A stretch of DNA of 64,000 nucleotides from Paractinoplanes deccanensis. Lineage in GTDB: Bacteria; Actinomycetota; Actinomycetes; Mycobacteriales; Micromonosporaceae. Shown piece by piece: positions 1-8,633 of the stretch. The stretch's first letter is position 1. Every line of letters starts with the position of its first letter. Below the pieces are notes generated by a model. That model was not told the DNA's origin and made no database searches. It saw only the letters and a program-made list of their open reading frames with translations. Position numbers and translations under genes: made by a program. The DNA lies in the NCBI RefSeq assembly GCF_016862115.1, contig NZ_BOMI01000003.1:86625-150624 (forward strand). Reading direction: 5' to 3'.

Positions 1-437
1 CCCTTCTTGTCGACCATGTCGTGGGTGCGCAGCGCGGTGCCGACGATCGTGCCGACCGTGTGGCGCGGGTTCAGCGACGAGTACGGGTCCTGGAAGATCA
101 GCTGGATCTCCCGGCGGTACGGGCGCAGCCGGCGCTCGTTCATGTGGGCGATGTCGACACCCTGGTAGCGGATCTCGCCGCCGGTCGGCTCGAGCAGCCG
201 CGTGATCAGCCGGGCGGTCGTCGACTTGCCGCAACCCGACTCACCGACCAGGCCGAGCGTCTCGCCCGGCGCGAGGGTCAGGTTGACGCCGTCGACGGCC
301 TGCACCCACTTGGTGCCGCGCGCGAGGAAGCCGTCGCCCTTGGTCTTGAAGTGCATCTTGACGTTGTCGAGCTCGAGCAGCGGCGCGCCCGGCACCGACT
401 TGACGCCGGACTTCGCGGGGGTGGTAGCAGCGGTCAT
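1..437 (-). CDS. Oligo/dipeptide ABC transporter ATPase (second, OppF/DppF type), partial
   Basis: N-terminal 145 residues of an ABC ATPase; the rest lies beyond the left edge. The Walker A motif GESGCGKS is at about residues 65-72 and the Q-loop [10 protein letters not shown] at about 115-124, which is typical of the DppF/OppF subunit that pairs with DppD to power peptide import at the inner face of the membrane. The ATG lies 12 bp after the stop of the preceding ATPase gene, so it is the last gene of the same minus-strand operon. The signature and Walker B motifs are not visible because of truncation. Substrate is inferred only as peptide, nickel or similar from the family. Confidence 0.9.
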   Translation of the reverse strand, partial: MTAATTPAKSGVKSVPGAPLLELDNVKMHFKTKGDGFLARGTKWVQAVDGVNLTLAPGETLGLVGESGCGKSTTARLITRLLEPTGGEIRYQGVDIAHMNERRLRPYRREIQLIFQDPYSSLNPRHTVGTIVGTALRTHDMVDKK

Positions 438-449
438 CGTAGGTCTCTC

Positions 450-1538
450 TTACGGCAGCCGGGGCAGGACGTCGGTCTCGAAGACCTTGTCGGGGTCTTT
501 GAGGTGGCACCGCGAGGTGCGGCCCAGATCCGCCGTCCGCGAGATCAGCTCGGGCTTCAGGGTGCGGCACAGGTCGTCGGGCACCCTGTCCTTGAACTCG
601 CACCGGGGGTGGAACGGGCAGCCGCTCGGCACCGCGAGCAGGCTCGGCGGCGAGCCGGGGATCGGGTGCAGCGGCGCCGGCTCGCCGGTCAGCGCCGGGA
701 TGCTCTCGAGCAGGCCCCAGGAGTACGGGTGCAGCGGCTCGCCGAGGATCTTGTTGACCGGGCCGTGCTCGACGGCCGTGCCCGCGTACATGACCAGGAT
801 GTCGTCGGCGATCTCGGCCACCACGCCGAGGTCGTGGGTGATGAAGACGACGGCGGAGCCGAAGTCGCGCTGGAGGTCGGCGATGAGGTCGAGGATCTGC
901 GCCTGCACCGTCACGTCGAGCGCGGTGGTGGGCTCGTCGGCGATCAGCAGCTTCGGGTCGTTCACCAGCGCCATCGCGATCATCGCGCGCTGGCGCATGC
1001 CGCCGGAGAACTCGTGCGGGTACTGGTCGACGCGGCGGCGCGGGTTGGGGATGCCCACCCGGCCGAGCATGTCGACGGCGCGCTCCTTGGCCTTGCGCTT
1101 GCTGACGTTGTGGTGCGCCCGGTACGACTCCATGATCTGGTCGCCGACCGTGAAGTACGGGTGGAGCGAGGACTGCGGGTCCTGGAAGATCATCGAGGCG
1201 TCGCCGCCGCGGTAGCCCTCGAGATCCTTGTCGCTCATGCCGACGACCTCGCGGCCGCCCACCTTGATCGAGCCGGTGATGCGGGCGACGCGGCGGTCGT
1301 GCAGGCCGAGCACGGCCATGCTGGAGACGCTCTTGCCGGAGCCGGACTCGCCGACGATCGCCAGGGTGCGGCGCAGAGGAACCGAGTAGGACAGGCCCTG
1401 CACGGCCTTGACCAGGCCGTCAGCCGTCGGGAACTGCACGTGGAGGTCGGTGACCTCGAGGTACGGCTCCTCGTTGGCCGAGGGCGTGCGGGGGACGCGG
1501 GCCACCGTGTGCGGTGCCTGGGTCGTCTGGTCGCTCAT
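450..1538 (-). CDS. Oligo/dipeptide ABC transporter ATPase (DppD/OppD type)
   Basis: A 362-residue ATPase of the peptide importer. Walker A GESGSGKS is at about 63-70, the Q-loop [10 protein letters not shown] follows, then the signature [10 protein letters not shown] and Walker [14 protein letters not shown]. The C-terminal tail carries the [11 protein letters not shown] cysteine motif of the oligopeptide/dipeptide transporter C-terminal domain, which separates this family from other ABC ATPases. About 25 N-terminal residues look disordered. It sits 46 bp (permease side) and 12 bp (next ATPase) from its operon neighbours. It should act as a heterodimer with the adjacent ATPase on the cytoplasmic side of the two permeases. 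Confidence 0.95.
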   Translation of the reverse strand: MSDQTTQAPHTVARVPRTPSANEEPYLEVTDLHVQFPTADGLVKAVQGLSYSVPLRRTLAIVGESGSGKSVSSMAVLGLHDRRVARITGSIKVGGREVVGMSDKDLEGYRGGDASMIFQDPQSSLHPYFTVGDQIMESYRAHHNVSKRKAKERAVDMLGRVGIPNPRRRVDQYPHEFSGGMRQRAMIAMALVNDPKLLIADEPTTALDVTVQAQILDLIADLQRDFGSAVVFITHDLGVVAEIADDILVMYAGTAVEHGPVNKILGEPLHPYSWGLLESIPALTGEPAPLHPIPGSPPSLLAVPSGCPFHPRCEFKDRVPDDLCRTLKPELISRTADLGRTSRCHLKDPDKVFETDVLPRLP

Positions 1539-1584
1539 GCTGCCGCCTTCGTGCTGCGGGGTGGGGAGACGGGGCGGATCGGGG

Positions 1585-2616
1585 TCATCCGAGGCGCACC
1601 CGGGGGTCGAGGAAGGTGTACGCGATGTCCACCACGAGGTTCATCACAACAAGTACCACCGAGCCGACCAGAACGCCGCCCAGCAGGACCGGCAGGTCGT
1701 ACTGGCCGAAGGCCCGCAGCGTGAGCTGGCCGAGGCCGGGCAGGCCGAAGATGCTCTCGGTGAAGATCGCGCCGGTGAGCTGGAACGCGAGATCGATGCC
1801 GAAGATGGTGACGACGGGGGTGAGGCCCGCGCGCAGGCCGTGCCGGTAGACGACGCGGCGGCGGCTGATGCCCTTGGAGGTCGCGGTGCGGACGAAGTCC
1901 TGGCCGAGCGTCTCGATCATGGAGGCCCGGGAGTATCGGGTGTACGCCGCCGCGTTGGTGAGACCCACGCACAGCCAGGCGGCGAGGAGGCCGCTCGCCC
2001 AGGTCAAGGGGTTGTCCAGGAACGGGTGATAGCCCGATTGCGGCAGGAAGGTGGCGTAGAGGGCGACCAGCAGGGCGACCACGAAGTACGGGATCGACTG
2101 GATGAACAGCGTCGTGCCGACGACGGCCTTGTCCAGCGACGTGCCGCGCACTTGCGCGGCGATCGTGCCGGCCAGGATGCCGACGATGAGATAGACGACG
2201 GCGCCGCCCAGGACGATCGAGATGGTGACCGGCAGGGCCTGCGCCAGCAGCTTCGTGACCGGCTGGCCGAGCGTGTACGAGTAGCCCAGGCACGGCGCCG
2301 AGCAGTGCTGGGTCGTGCCGCCGGTGGTGTAGTCACGCCCGACGACGATGCCCTTCATGTAGCTGCCGATCTGCACCAGCGGCGGCTCGTCGAGGTCGAG
2401 GCTCGCCTCGATGTCGGCGACGCGCTCGGGGGTGCAGCGGGGGCCACAGATGACGCCGGCGGGGTCGGTCGGCGCCAGGAAGAACAACGCGAAGCTGGCC
2501 ACCAGCGTCACGATCACGACGGAGATCGCGCTCAGGACGCGTTTCAAGATGTACAGCAGCACCGCTTGCTCCTCTTTCATCACGGCGCCGGGTGGGTGTT
2601 CCCGGGGATTTGACAT
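1585..2616 (-). CDS. Peptide ABC transporter permease (DppB type)
   Basis: Integral membrane permease of the BPD_transp_1 family. The first membrane helix (LLYILKRVLSAISVVIV) follows a short leader; a large extracytoplasmic loop containing two Cys-Pro segments comes next, then the permease core with the EAA-type loop near GQDFVRTATSKGISRRRV. The start is uncertain: ATG at 2616 is used, but GTG at 2631 and ATG at 2580 are in frame and none has a clear Shine-Dalgarno sequence. It follows the binding-protein gene after a strong hairpin (2650-2696) and should form the channel together with the other permease at 4506-5531. Confidence 0.9.
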   Translation of the reverse strand: MSNPREHPPGAVMKEEQAVLLYILKRVLSAISVVIVTLVASFALFFLAPTDPAGVICGPRCTPERVADIEASLDLDEPPLVQIGSYMKGIVVGRDYTTGGTTQHCSAPCLGYSYTLGQPVTKLLAQALPVTISIVLGGAVVYLIVGILAGTIAAQVRGTSLDKAVVGTTLFIQSIPYFVVALLVALYATFLPQSGYHPFLDNPLTWASGLLAAWLCVGLTNAAAYTRYSRASMIETLGQDFVRTATSKGISRRRVVYRHGLRAGLTPVVTIFGIDLAFQLTGAIFTESIFGLPGLGQLTLRAFGQYDLPVLLGGVLVGSVVLVVMNLVVDIAYTFLDPRVRLG

Positions 2617-2649
2617 CGCGGCGCCCGTCACGCCGGGTTCGATTTTGCG

Positions 2650-2696
2650 CCCGGGGTGGTCCCGTCCGCCGGATCAGCGGACCGGACCACCCCGGG
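2650..2696. promoter_or_regulatory. Large intercistronic hairpin between binding-protein and permease genes
   Basis: The outer arms (2650-2662 and 2684-2696, CCCGGGGTGGTCC and its exact complement) and inner arms (2664-2669 and 2677-2682, GTCCGC/GCGGAC) form one 47-nt stem with a single C-C mismatch and a 7-nt loop. No T-run follows on the transcribed (minus) strand, so a partial terminator or an mRNA 3'-end stabiliser is more likely than a full stop. In ABC importers this lets the binding protein be made in excess over the membrane parts; that role is inferred here. Confidence 0.7.
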
Positions 2697-2731
2697 GTAC
2701 TGCCTACTTCCTACTGCTCAGTGCTGGGTTG

Positions 2732-4489
2732 TCAGCTCTTGAGGTACATCGAGCCGAACAGCGGCATGCCCATGGTCGGGTCGCCGACGGTGGTGCCGAC
2801 GTTGGTGCCCTGGACGACAGCCAGCTTGTCGTAGTACGTCGGGATGGCGATGTACTGCTCCATGATCTTCTTGTCCAGAGCGGCCCACTTCGGAGTCGAC
2901 TGGTCGGCCGGGAGGTTGGCCGTGTCGTTGATCTCCTTGTCGAGAGCCGGGTCGCTCAGCATGCCCCAGCTCTGGCCCTCGTCGATGCTCTGCGAGCGGA
3001 AGAGGACCGGGAACCACGAACCACCGGCGGGCCAGTCCGAGCACCAGCCGGCCGGGCTCTGGCCCATGTTGACCGGGGCGTCGTAGTCGCCCTTCTTGGT
3101 GCGCAGGTCGGCGGTGGCGACACCGATCGGCTTGACCTTGAAGCCGGCCTTGGTCAGCGCGTCGGCGCGGATCTGGCTGGCCTGCTGGGTCTGCGGCTTG
3201 GTGTTGTCGTAGTACCAGCTGAGCTCGAAGCCGGACTTGCCGGCCGCCTCAAGCATCGCCTTGGCCGCGGCGGGGTCGCCGGGGCCGGTGCCGGTCAGGT
3301 CGGGGACGGGGGTGTACTTCTCGTAGCCCGGAACCGAGGGCGGCATGACGGTGCTGGCCGGCTCGGCGACGTAGTCGTTGAGGCCCGCGGCCTTCCAGAG
3401 CTGGTCGTTCGGGTACGCCTTGGCGATCGCCTTACGAACCTCCAGCGGGATCTTGCGGCTGTCGAGCTGCCACACGATCGTGCAGGGGCTCTCGCCCTGG
3501 ACCAGCTGCGACTTCTTGTTGGCCAGCTGCGGGATCAGCGTGGCGTCGAGAACGTCGTAGTTGATCGCGTTCGCGTCCTCGCCGTTGCTGTTGAGCACGG
3601 CGGTCTGCGACTTGACCGCGTCGACGCCCCACTGGAAGTTGTAGCCGTCGAGGTACTGGTGACGCGCCGGGTCGGTGTTCGGGTCCCAGTTGGTGTTCTT
3701 CTCCAGGACCAGCGAGGTGCCGGCCTGGTAGCTCTTGAACTTGTAGGGGCCGGTCGCGATCGGCTTGTTCTTGTAGTCCTGCTTGGTGTCCTTCGCCTCC
3801 GGGATCGGCGTGAACATCGGGAAGGACATGTAGAACGGCAGGTCCGAGAACGGCGTCGCCAGGTGGATGATCAGGGTGTCGGTGCCCTGGGTCTCCACGC
3901 CGGAGTAGTTGGTGCCGTCCTTGTACGGGCCCTTGTACTTGTCGCCGTCCTTGAAGTAGCTCATCTGGTACGTCGGGCCGTTGACGTAGACGTCGTGGGC
4001 GAACGAGCGCTTGATGGCGTACGCCAGGTCCTCGACCTTGACGGGCGAGCCGTCCTCGTACTTGATGCCCTGCTGCATCTTGAACGTCCACGTCAGCTTG
4101 TCGGCCGACACGGTGCCCAGGTCGGTGAGGTCCGGGACGAGGGTGGGCTTGCCGTCACGGATGTCGAACTGGGTCGGCGTGCGGAACAGCAGCTTGCCGA
4201 TCTCGTTCGAGTCGACGTAGTAGATGTCCGTCGGGTCGAGCGTGTTCGGCGTGGTCTGCGCCTGCACGTTCAGGATGCCGCCCTTGCGGGCACCGGGCAC
4301 GTCCTTGGCCGGGCCCTTCGCGCTCGGGTCGAGCGCGTTGGACTGGGTCGTGATCTTGCCGGAGTCGTTCGAGCCCCCCGACGAGTCATTGTTCGACGAC
4401 GGGCTGCTGCAGCCCGCCAGGCCGAGTGCCACGGCGGCGGTGGCCGCCACGGCAACGTTAAATCGCCTTGCCATTTCCCCTCTTCTCAT
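2732..4489 (-). CDS. Peptide-type extracellular solute-binding lipoprotein (SBP_bac_5)
   Basis: A 585-residue substrate-binding lipoprotein. A basic start and hydrophobic stretch lead to the lipobox LGLAGC, followed by a Ser/Asn/Gly-rich linker and the SBP_bac_5 domain (family 5, peptides or nickel). The ATG at 4489 is used; ATG at 4474 is in frame and has GAGGGG close upstream, so it is an alternative. The longest reading frame begins at 4537 inside the permease gene and is less likely. The upstream permease stops 17 bp before this start, so the genes are co-transcribed. It captures the ligand outside the membrane and delivers it to the two permeases. Confidence 0.93.
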   Translation of the reverse strand: MRRGEMARRFNVAVAATAAVALGLAGCSSPSSNNDSSGGSNDSGKITTQSNALDPSAKGPAKDVPGARKGGILNVQAQTTPNTLDPTDIYYVDSNEIGKLLFRTPTQFDIRDGKPTLVPDLTDLGTVSADKLTWTFKMQQGIKYEDGSPVKVEDLAYAIKRSFAHDVYVNGPTYQMSYFKDGDKYKGPYKDGTNYSGVETQGTDTLIIHLATPFSDLPFYMSFPMFTPIPEAKDTKQDYKNKPIATGPYKFKSYQAGTSLVLEKNTNWDPNTDPARHQYLDGYNFQWGVDAVKSQTAVLNSNGEDANAINYDVLDATLIPQLANKKSQLVQGESPCTIVWQLDSRKIPLEVRKAIAKAYPNDQLWKAAGLNDYVAEPASTVMPPSVPGYEKYTPVPDLTGTGPGDPAAAKAMLEAAGKSGFELSWYYDNTKPQTQQASQIRADALTKAGFKVKPIGVATADLRTKKGDYDAPVNMGQSPAGWCSDWPAGGSWFPVLFRSQSIDEGQSWGMLSDPALDKEINDTANLPADQSTPKWAALDKKIMEQYIAIPTYYDKLAVVQGTNVGTTVGDPTMGMPLFGSMYLKS

Positions 4490-4505
4490 ACTGGGCGTCA
4501 CCACG

Positions 4506-5531
4506 TCACCGTCGGGTGCGGGGATCGAATGCGTCACGAATCGAGTCGCCGAGCAGGCTCAGCGAGAGCACGAGGATCGTGATGGCCGCTACCGGGATCC
4601 ACAGGTAGAGCGGATCGGCCCGGTAGAAGGTCTGCGCTGCGGCGATCGTCAGGCCCCAGGACGGGGTCGGCTCGGTGAGGCCGACGCCGAGGTAGGTCAG
4701 GCCCGCCTCGGTCACGATGTAGCTCGGCAGAGCCATCGAGACCGAGATGACGATGGGCGCCACCAGGTTGGGCAGCAGCTCCTTGAAGAGCACCTTGTGC
4801 GTCGGCACGCCGAGCACCTTTGCCGCCGAGACGAACTCGCGCTCACGGAGGGAGAGGACCTCGCCGCGGATCAGTCGCGCGAGGCTCGCCCAGCCGAAGA
4901 AGGAGAGCACGATGATCAAGGAGAAGAAACGCGCCGACGCGACGTCGTCCGCCGCCGCGTTCTCGGAGCTGCCCACGAACAGCGACAGCAGCACGGCCGG
5001 AACGGCGATGGCGAAGAGCAGGTAGGGCAGGCTCAGCACGAAGTCGATGACCCAGGAGAGGATCCGGTCGAGCCAGCCGCCGACGAAGCCGGCGAGCAGG
5101 CCGACGATCACGCCGATGAGGGTCGTGATGAGCGTGACCGAGCCGGCGACGATCAGCGAGGGCCGCGCGCCGTAGACGAAGCGGGCGAACAGGTCGCGGC
5201 CCAGCCGCGGCTCGACGCCGAACCAGTGTTCGCTGTTCGGGGCGATGGTCGGGTAGCCGTACTGGTCGACCAGGTCCTGGTGGAGCGTGGTCGGGTCCTG
5301 GCCCTCGAGCTTCGCCAGCAGGGGCGCGAAGATCGCGATGAGCACGAAGAAGACGAAGATGCTGGCACAGATCACCGCGACCTTGTCCTTGCGCAGGCGC
5401 GCGAGGGCGATCTGTGTCGGCGACTTCCGCCGGGTGCTCACCTTCTTCTCGTGATCACCCGCGGAGTCCGCCATGGCATCGGTCGAGGCGCCGGTCCGGG
5501 TCAGCTCGGCTTCCTCGATCAGCGGTTCCAC
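4506..5531 (-). CDS. Peptide ABC transporter permease (DppC type)
   Basis: A 341-residue permease with an N-terminal cytoplasmic tail, the OppC_N-type first helix (VAVICASIFVFFVLIAIFAP), and a BPD_transp_1 core with five more helices and the loop REFVSAAKVLGVP. The start is GTG at 5531: AAGGAGGTGA (5539-5548) lies 7 nt upstream, a near-perfect Shine-Dalgarno sequence. The longer frame to 5558 would place that sequence inside the coding region. It is the first gene of the importer operon, an unusual order (C, binding protein, B, D, F) compared with the common A-B-C-D-F. Confidence 0.93.
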   Translation of the reverse strand: MEPLIEEAELTRTGASTDAMADSAGDHEKKVSTRRKSPTQIALARLRKDKVAVICASIFVFFVLIAIFAPLLAKLEGQDPTTLHQDLVDQYGYPTIAPNSEHWFGVEPRLGRDLFARFVYGARPSLIVAGSVTLITTLIGVIVGLLAGFVGGWLDRILSWVIDFVLSLPYLLFAIAVPAVLLSLFVGSSENAAADDVASARFFSLIIVLSFFGWASLARLIRGEVLSLREREFVSAAKVLGVPTHKVLFKELLPNLVAPIVISVSMALPSYIVTEAGLTYLGVGLTEPTPSWGLTIAAAQTFYRADPLYLWIPVAAITILVLSLSLLGDSIRDAFDPRTRR

Positions 5532-6173
5532 GCGTCGGTCACCTCCTTCGAACGACACACCTCACATGCGCCGTGCGTGAGAGGTATTCGGATGCTGCGG
5601 TTGGCAAGGTACTTCGGAACTGGCTCGTAGGAAATGAGTTGACGCATCGAATGAATAACGGCCCGCTGAAAGCCCCGGATGACCGACGTCACGTCGAGTC
5701 CGCCCCGGGGTGGGGCAGAACTGCCACGGTCAAGGGCAAACTACCCGTAACGCCCCTCATCTTTGCCCCCTAAGTCCGATTTGGAAAGCCAGAGGGCAAT
5801 CGTACTGTTGCGCAAAGTCATCGAAGTCTCGCTCGCCGTTGCACGGGCGGCTGTTTCGCGACCGTTTCACGGTGGTGTCGATCATGGGCGTGAACCGCCG
5901 TCGGATTCTCCGGTGCGAACCAGCCGGGGGCGCAAGATCTTCGGTGTAGACGTCGAACCGTAGCTGTATCGACGGTGATCCCGCCGAACGGGACGTGGTT
6001 CACCAGTGCGTCCCGGATCACGCCGGCGCCGGCCCGCCGAGCCCGGAAAGAGGCCCATACGGTGATGCCGGCCATTCCGATAACGGTTCGGGCGGCCATT
6101 AGCGGACCTTTAGCGGACTTCGAAGACCGTCATCGCCGCGCCGGTATGACCCGGCGAGGATGACGGGCGGGGC
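5532..6173. other. 642-bp intergenic region, no convincing gene
   Basis: It separates two minus-strand units and has lower GC than its surroundings. Short open frames here (for example 5818-6099 minus) lack family resemblance and Shine-Dalgarno support. A small perfect inverted repeat ACCGT-TTC-ACGGT lies at 5861-5873. The importer promoter should lie between about 5560 and 5650 on the minus strand, but no good sigma-70-type pair was seen. Confidence 0.5.
5539..5548 (-). promoter_or_regulatory. Near-perfect Shine-Dalgarno sequence fixing the DppC-type start
   Basis: AAGGAGGTGA matches the 16S rRNA anti-SD over ten bases and ends 7 nt before GTG 5531. It decides the start of the permease gene against the longer open frame. 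Confidence 0.85.
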
Positions 6174-7079
6174 TCAGCCGCGCGGCGCCAGCGCCGTGAG
6201 GATCTCCTCGGCGCGCTCGGCCGCGGCGCGCGAATCGGACCGCGGGTCGCCGATGACCTGGTCCCAGTTGAGGTCGTAGAAGAGCTCGGTGACCCCGGCC
6301 TCGGCGTAGCGCTGGGCGCCGGCCCGGATCTGCGCCCAGTCGCCGGAGAGCGGGACCGCGTCGTCGCGCGTGCCGGGGCGCACGACGCCCCGCACGACGA
6401 CACGCACCTCGTCGGGGTCGCGGCCCGCCTCCTCGGCCGCCCGCCGCACGATCTGGGTGCCCCGGGCGATCTCGGCGAAGCTGGTGCGGCTGCTGCTCAC
6501 CCAGCCGGCCGCGACGCGCCCGGCCCGGCGCAGGGCCGCGTCGGCCGTGCCGCCCAGCAGCACCGGCGGGCCGCCCGGCTGGACCGGCCGCGGCGCCATG
6601 ACGCTCGGCGGCACCCGGTAGAGCTCGCCGTCGAACGACGACACCTCGTCGTTCCAGAGCGTCCGCAGCACCTCGAGGTATTCGGTCATGCGCCGGCCGC
6701 GCGGGTGCGGGTCGGAGCCGGTGGCGGCGAACTCCGGCGCGGACCAGCCGGTGCCGAGGCCGAGGTCGAGGCGCCCGCCCGACAGCACGTCGAGGGTCGC
6801 CGCCTGCTTCGCCAGGTAGGCCGGCGAGACGTACGGAATGTTGACCACGGCGACGCCGAGCCTGATCGCCGTCGTGCGCGCGGCGGCCCAGGTCAGCGCG
6901 AGCAGCGGGTCGAGCACGCGGTGGTAGACCGGCTCCAGCCGCTGCTCCCGGCCGACCAGCAGTCGCTGGAACGCCCAGAGCCCGTGGTAGCCGAGCTCCT
7001 CGGCGCGCAGGGCGAAGCCGGTGACCGACAGGGGGTCGGCCCAGGCGCCGGCCACCGGGCAGCCGCAACTGATCAGCAT
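6174..7079 (-). CDS. LLM-class (luciferase-like) F420- or flavin-dependent oxidoreductase
   Basis: A 301-residue bacterial luciferase-like TIM barrel. Family features include the N-terminal ALRAEELGYHGLW segment, the GRLDLGLGTGW motif and GGTADAALRRAGRVAAGW near the middle. In actinomycetes most such proteins use coenzyme F420, but the cofactor cannot be proven from sequence alone. The gene starts 9 bp after the stop of the Hsp70-like gene and is probably co-transcribed with it. Substrate unknown. Confidence 0.85.
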   Translation of the reverse strand: MLISCGCPVAGAWADPLSVTGFALRAEELGYHGLWAFQRLLVGREQRLEPVYHRVLDPLLALTWAAARTTAIRLGVAVVNIPYVSPAYLAKQAATLDVLSGGRLDLGLGTGWSAPEFAATGSDPHPRGRRMTEYLEVLRTLWNDEVSSFDGELYRVPPSVMAPRPVQPGGPPVLLGGTADAALRRAGRVAAGWVSSSRTSFAEIARGTQIVRRAAEEAGRDPDEVRVVVRGVVRPGTRDDAVPLSGDWAQIRAGAQRYAEAGVTELFYDLNWDQVIGDPRSDSRAAAERAEEILTALAPRG

Positions 7080-7088
7080 GCCCTCACG

Positions 7089-8519
7089 TTATCCGGCTGC
7101 TTGCGCGCGCCTGTACTCGGCGGTCAGGGCCTCGCCCAGCTCGGTGAGGCGCGCGTCGGGAGCGGCCGTGTGCACGGCCGTGACGAAGTCGAGGTACGCC
7201 GCGCGCAGCGGGAGGGCGCCGTCGGCGCAGGGGGACGGGGAGAGCAGCAGGAGGTAGGCGGCCACGGCGATCGGGCGGAAGTCGGCCGGGGTCTCGGCCG
7301 GCGGGCCGGCGAGCTCGGGCGGGCCGGTCGCCTCCGGCGGCCCGGTGGCCGACGGCACCACCGGCGCGCCGGCGAGCTCGGCGCGCAGGCGCAGGCTGGC
7401 GCTGAGCAGGCCGACCGGGGAGCCCTCGAAGAGCTGGGCCGGCTCGTAGTCGCGGGCGACCAGGCCGGCGCCGCGGGCGATGAGCTCGTCGGGGTCGAGG
7501 TCGTCGCGGATGGCGGCCGCGCCGAAGCCGAAGTAGGCGGCGAGCCGCTCGCGGACCGCCGGGACGCGGGTCGAGCCGCCCGCGGGCACCACCTCGTCGA
7601 TGTCGCCCCAGCCGAGCCCGTGGGTGGCGTGCGCGGCCGCGATCGCCTCGGTGAGCAGGTCGAGCGAGCGCTGCACGTCCGGCTCGATCATCGCCTCGAA
7701 GGCGCGCCGGGTCAGCGGCACGGCGGCGCTGACCGTGGCGGTGAGCCGGGGCAGCTCGAGCGTGGTGGTGTCGCTGACCGACAGCTCGCGCTTGCGGATC
7801 TCGGCCTCCCAGCGGATCCGCCGCCGGATGCTCGCGTCCTGGCTCAGGTCGACGTGGTGCCGCTCGCGGATCTGGCGCAGCGTGTACTCCACGATGCGCT
7901 CGTCGAAGTCGTCGCCGCCGAGCCGCGGATCGCCCGCGCTGCCGAGGACCTCGACCGAGCCCGGGCGGACCCGCACGATCGACGCGTCGAAGGTGCCGCC
8001 GCCCAGGTCGTAGATCGCGTAGGTGCCGGGGTGGTCGTCGGCGGCGAGCGCCATGGCGGCGGCGACCGGGTCCTCGACGAGCCGGCGCACGTTGAGCTGC
8101 GCGAGACCGGCCGCCTCGCGCAGGGCACGGCGCTGCGCCTCGCCGGCCGCGGCCGACACGGTGATCACCGCGTCGTGCACCGCTCCCCCGACGAACGCCT
8201 CGGCCTGGCGCTTGAGCTCGAGCAGCAGGAAGGCGCAGATGTCGCGGGGCAGGTAGGTGCGGCCGCGAAACCGGATGCGCTCGCCGCTGCCCAGCTCGCG
8301 CTTGATGCCGGCCACCACCGTCTCGGGGCCGGCGGCCGGGGGCACGCCGGCGATCAGCTGGCCGGCGCTGTCCTGGCCGACCGCCGAGGGCATCGTGGGC
8401 GTGCCCTGCGGGCCGGGCACCACGACGAGCTTGGCGCCGTCCCACACCGACACGGCACACGAGCTCGTGCCGAGGTCGATGCCCACCACGCCATGAAAAG
8501 ATTGATACGCATCGGTCAA
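7089..8519 (-). CDS. Hsp70 (DnaK)-like ATPase lacking a full substrate-binding domain
   Basis: A 476-residue protein with the actin-fold ATPase of Hsp70: phosphate-1 loop GIDLGTSSCAV near residue 13, phosphate-2 IYDLGGGTFDASI near 170, and adenosine motif VPAGGSTRVPAV near 305. After about residue 370 there is only a Pro/Ala-rich linker and a short helical tail instead of DnaK's beta-sandwich and lid, so it cannot be a standard chaperone. The start is TTG at 8519, with AGGGGG about 5 nt upstream. It lies upstream of the oxidoreductase gene in one unit and is divergent from the GNAT gene. Role unknown. Confidence 0.85.
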   Translation of the reverse strand: MTDAYQSFHGVVGIDLGTSSCAVSVWDGAKLVVVPGPQGTPTMPSAVGQDSAGQLIAGVPPAAGPETVVAGIKRELGSGERIRFRGRTYLPRDICAFLLLELKRQAEAFVGGAVHDAVITVSAAAGEAQRRALREAAGLAQLNVRRLVEDPVAAAMALAADDHPGTYAIYDLGGGTFDASIVRVRPGSVEVLGSAGDPRLGGDDFDERIVEYTLRQIRERHHVDLSQDASIRRRIRWEAEIRKRELSVSDTTTLELPRLTATVSAAVPLTRRAFEAMIEPDVQRSLDLLTEAIAAAHATHGLGWGDIDEVVPAGGSTRVPAVRERLAAYFGFGAAAIRDDLDPDELIARGAGLVARDYEPAQLFEGSPVGLLSASLRLRAELAGAPVVPSATGPPEATGPPELAGPPAETPADFRPIAVAAYLLLLSPSPCADGALPLRAAYLDFVTAVHTAAPDARLTELGEALTAEYRRAQAAG

Positions 8520-8633
8520 GGCCGCCCCCTGTGACCGCCGTGCTTCTGGTCACCAAATTAACATCGGTCGCCGAGCTGACAGAACAGACGCCCATCGATC
8601 CGTCGGACATCCGACGAAGGCTGGACAAGCGAC

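Noticed and set aside
2411..4582. A 723-codon open frame on the plus strand
   Set aside because: It lies opposite the binding-protein gene and has the Arg/Asp/Val-rich composition of antisense shadows, with no domain pattern.
5818..6099. A 93-codon minus-strand frame in the intergenic region
   Set aside because: No Shine-Dalgarno sequence, no family pattern and a His/Arg-rich composition.
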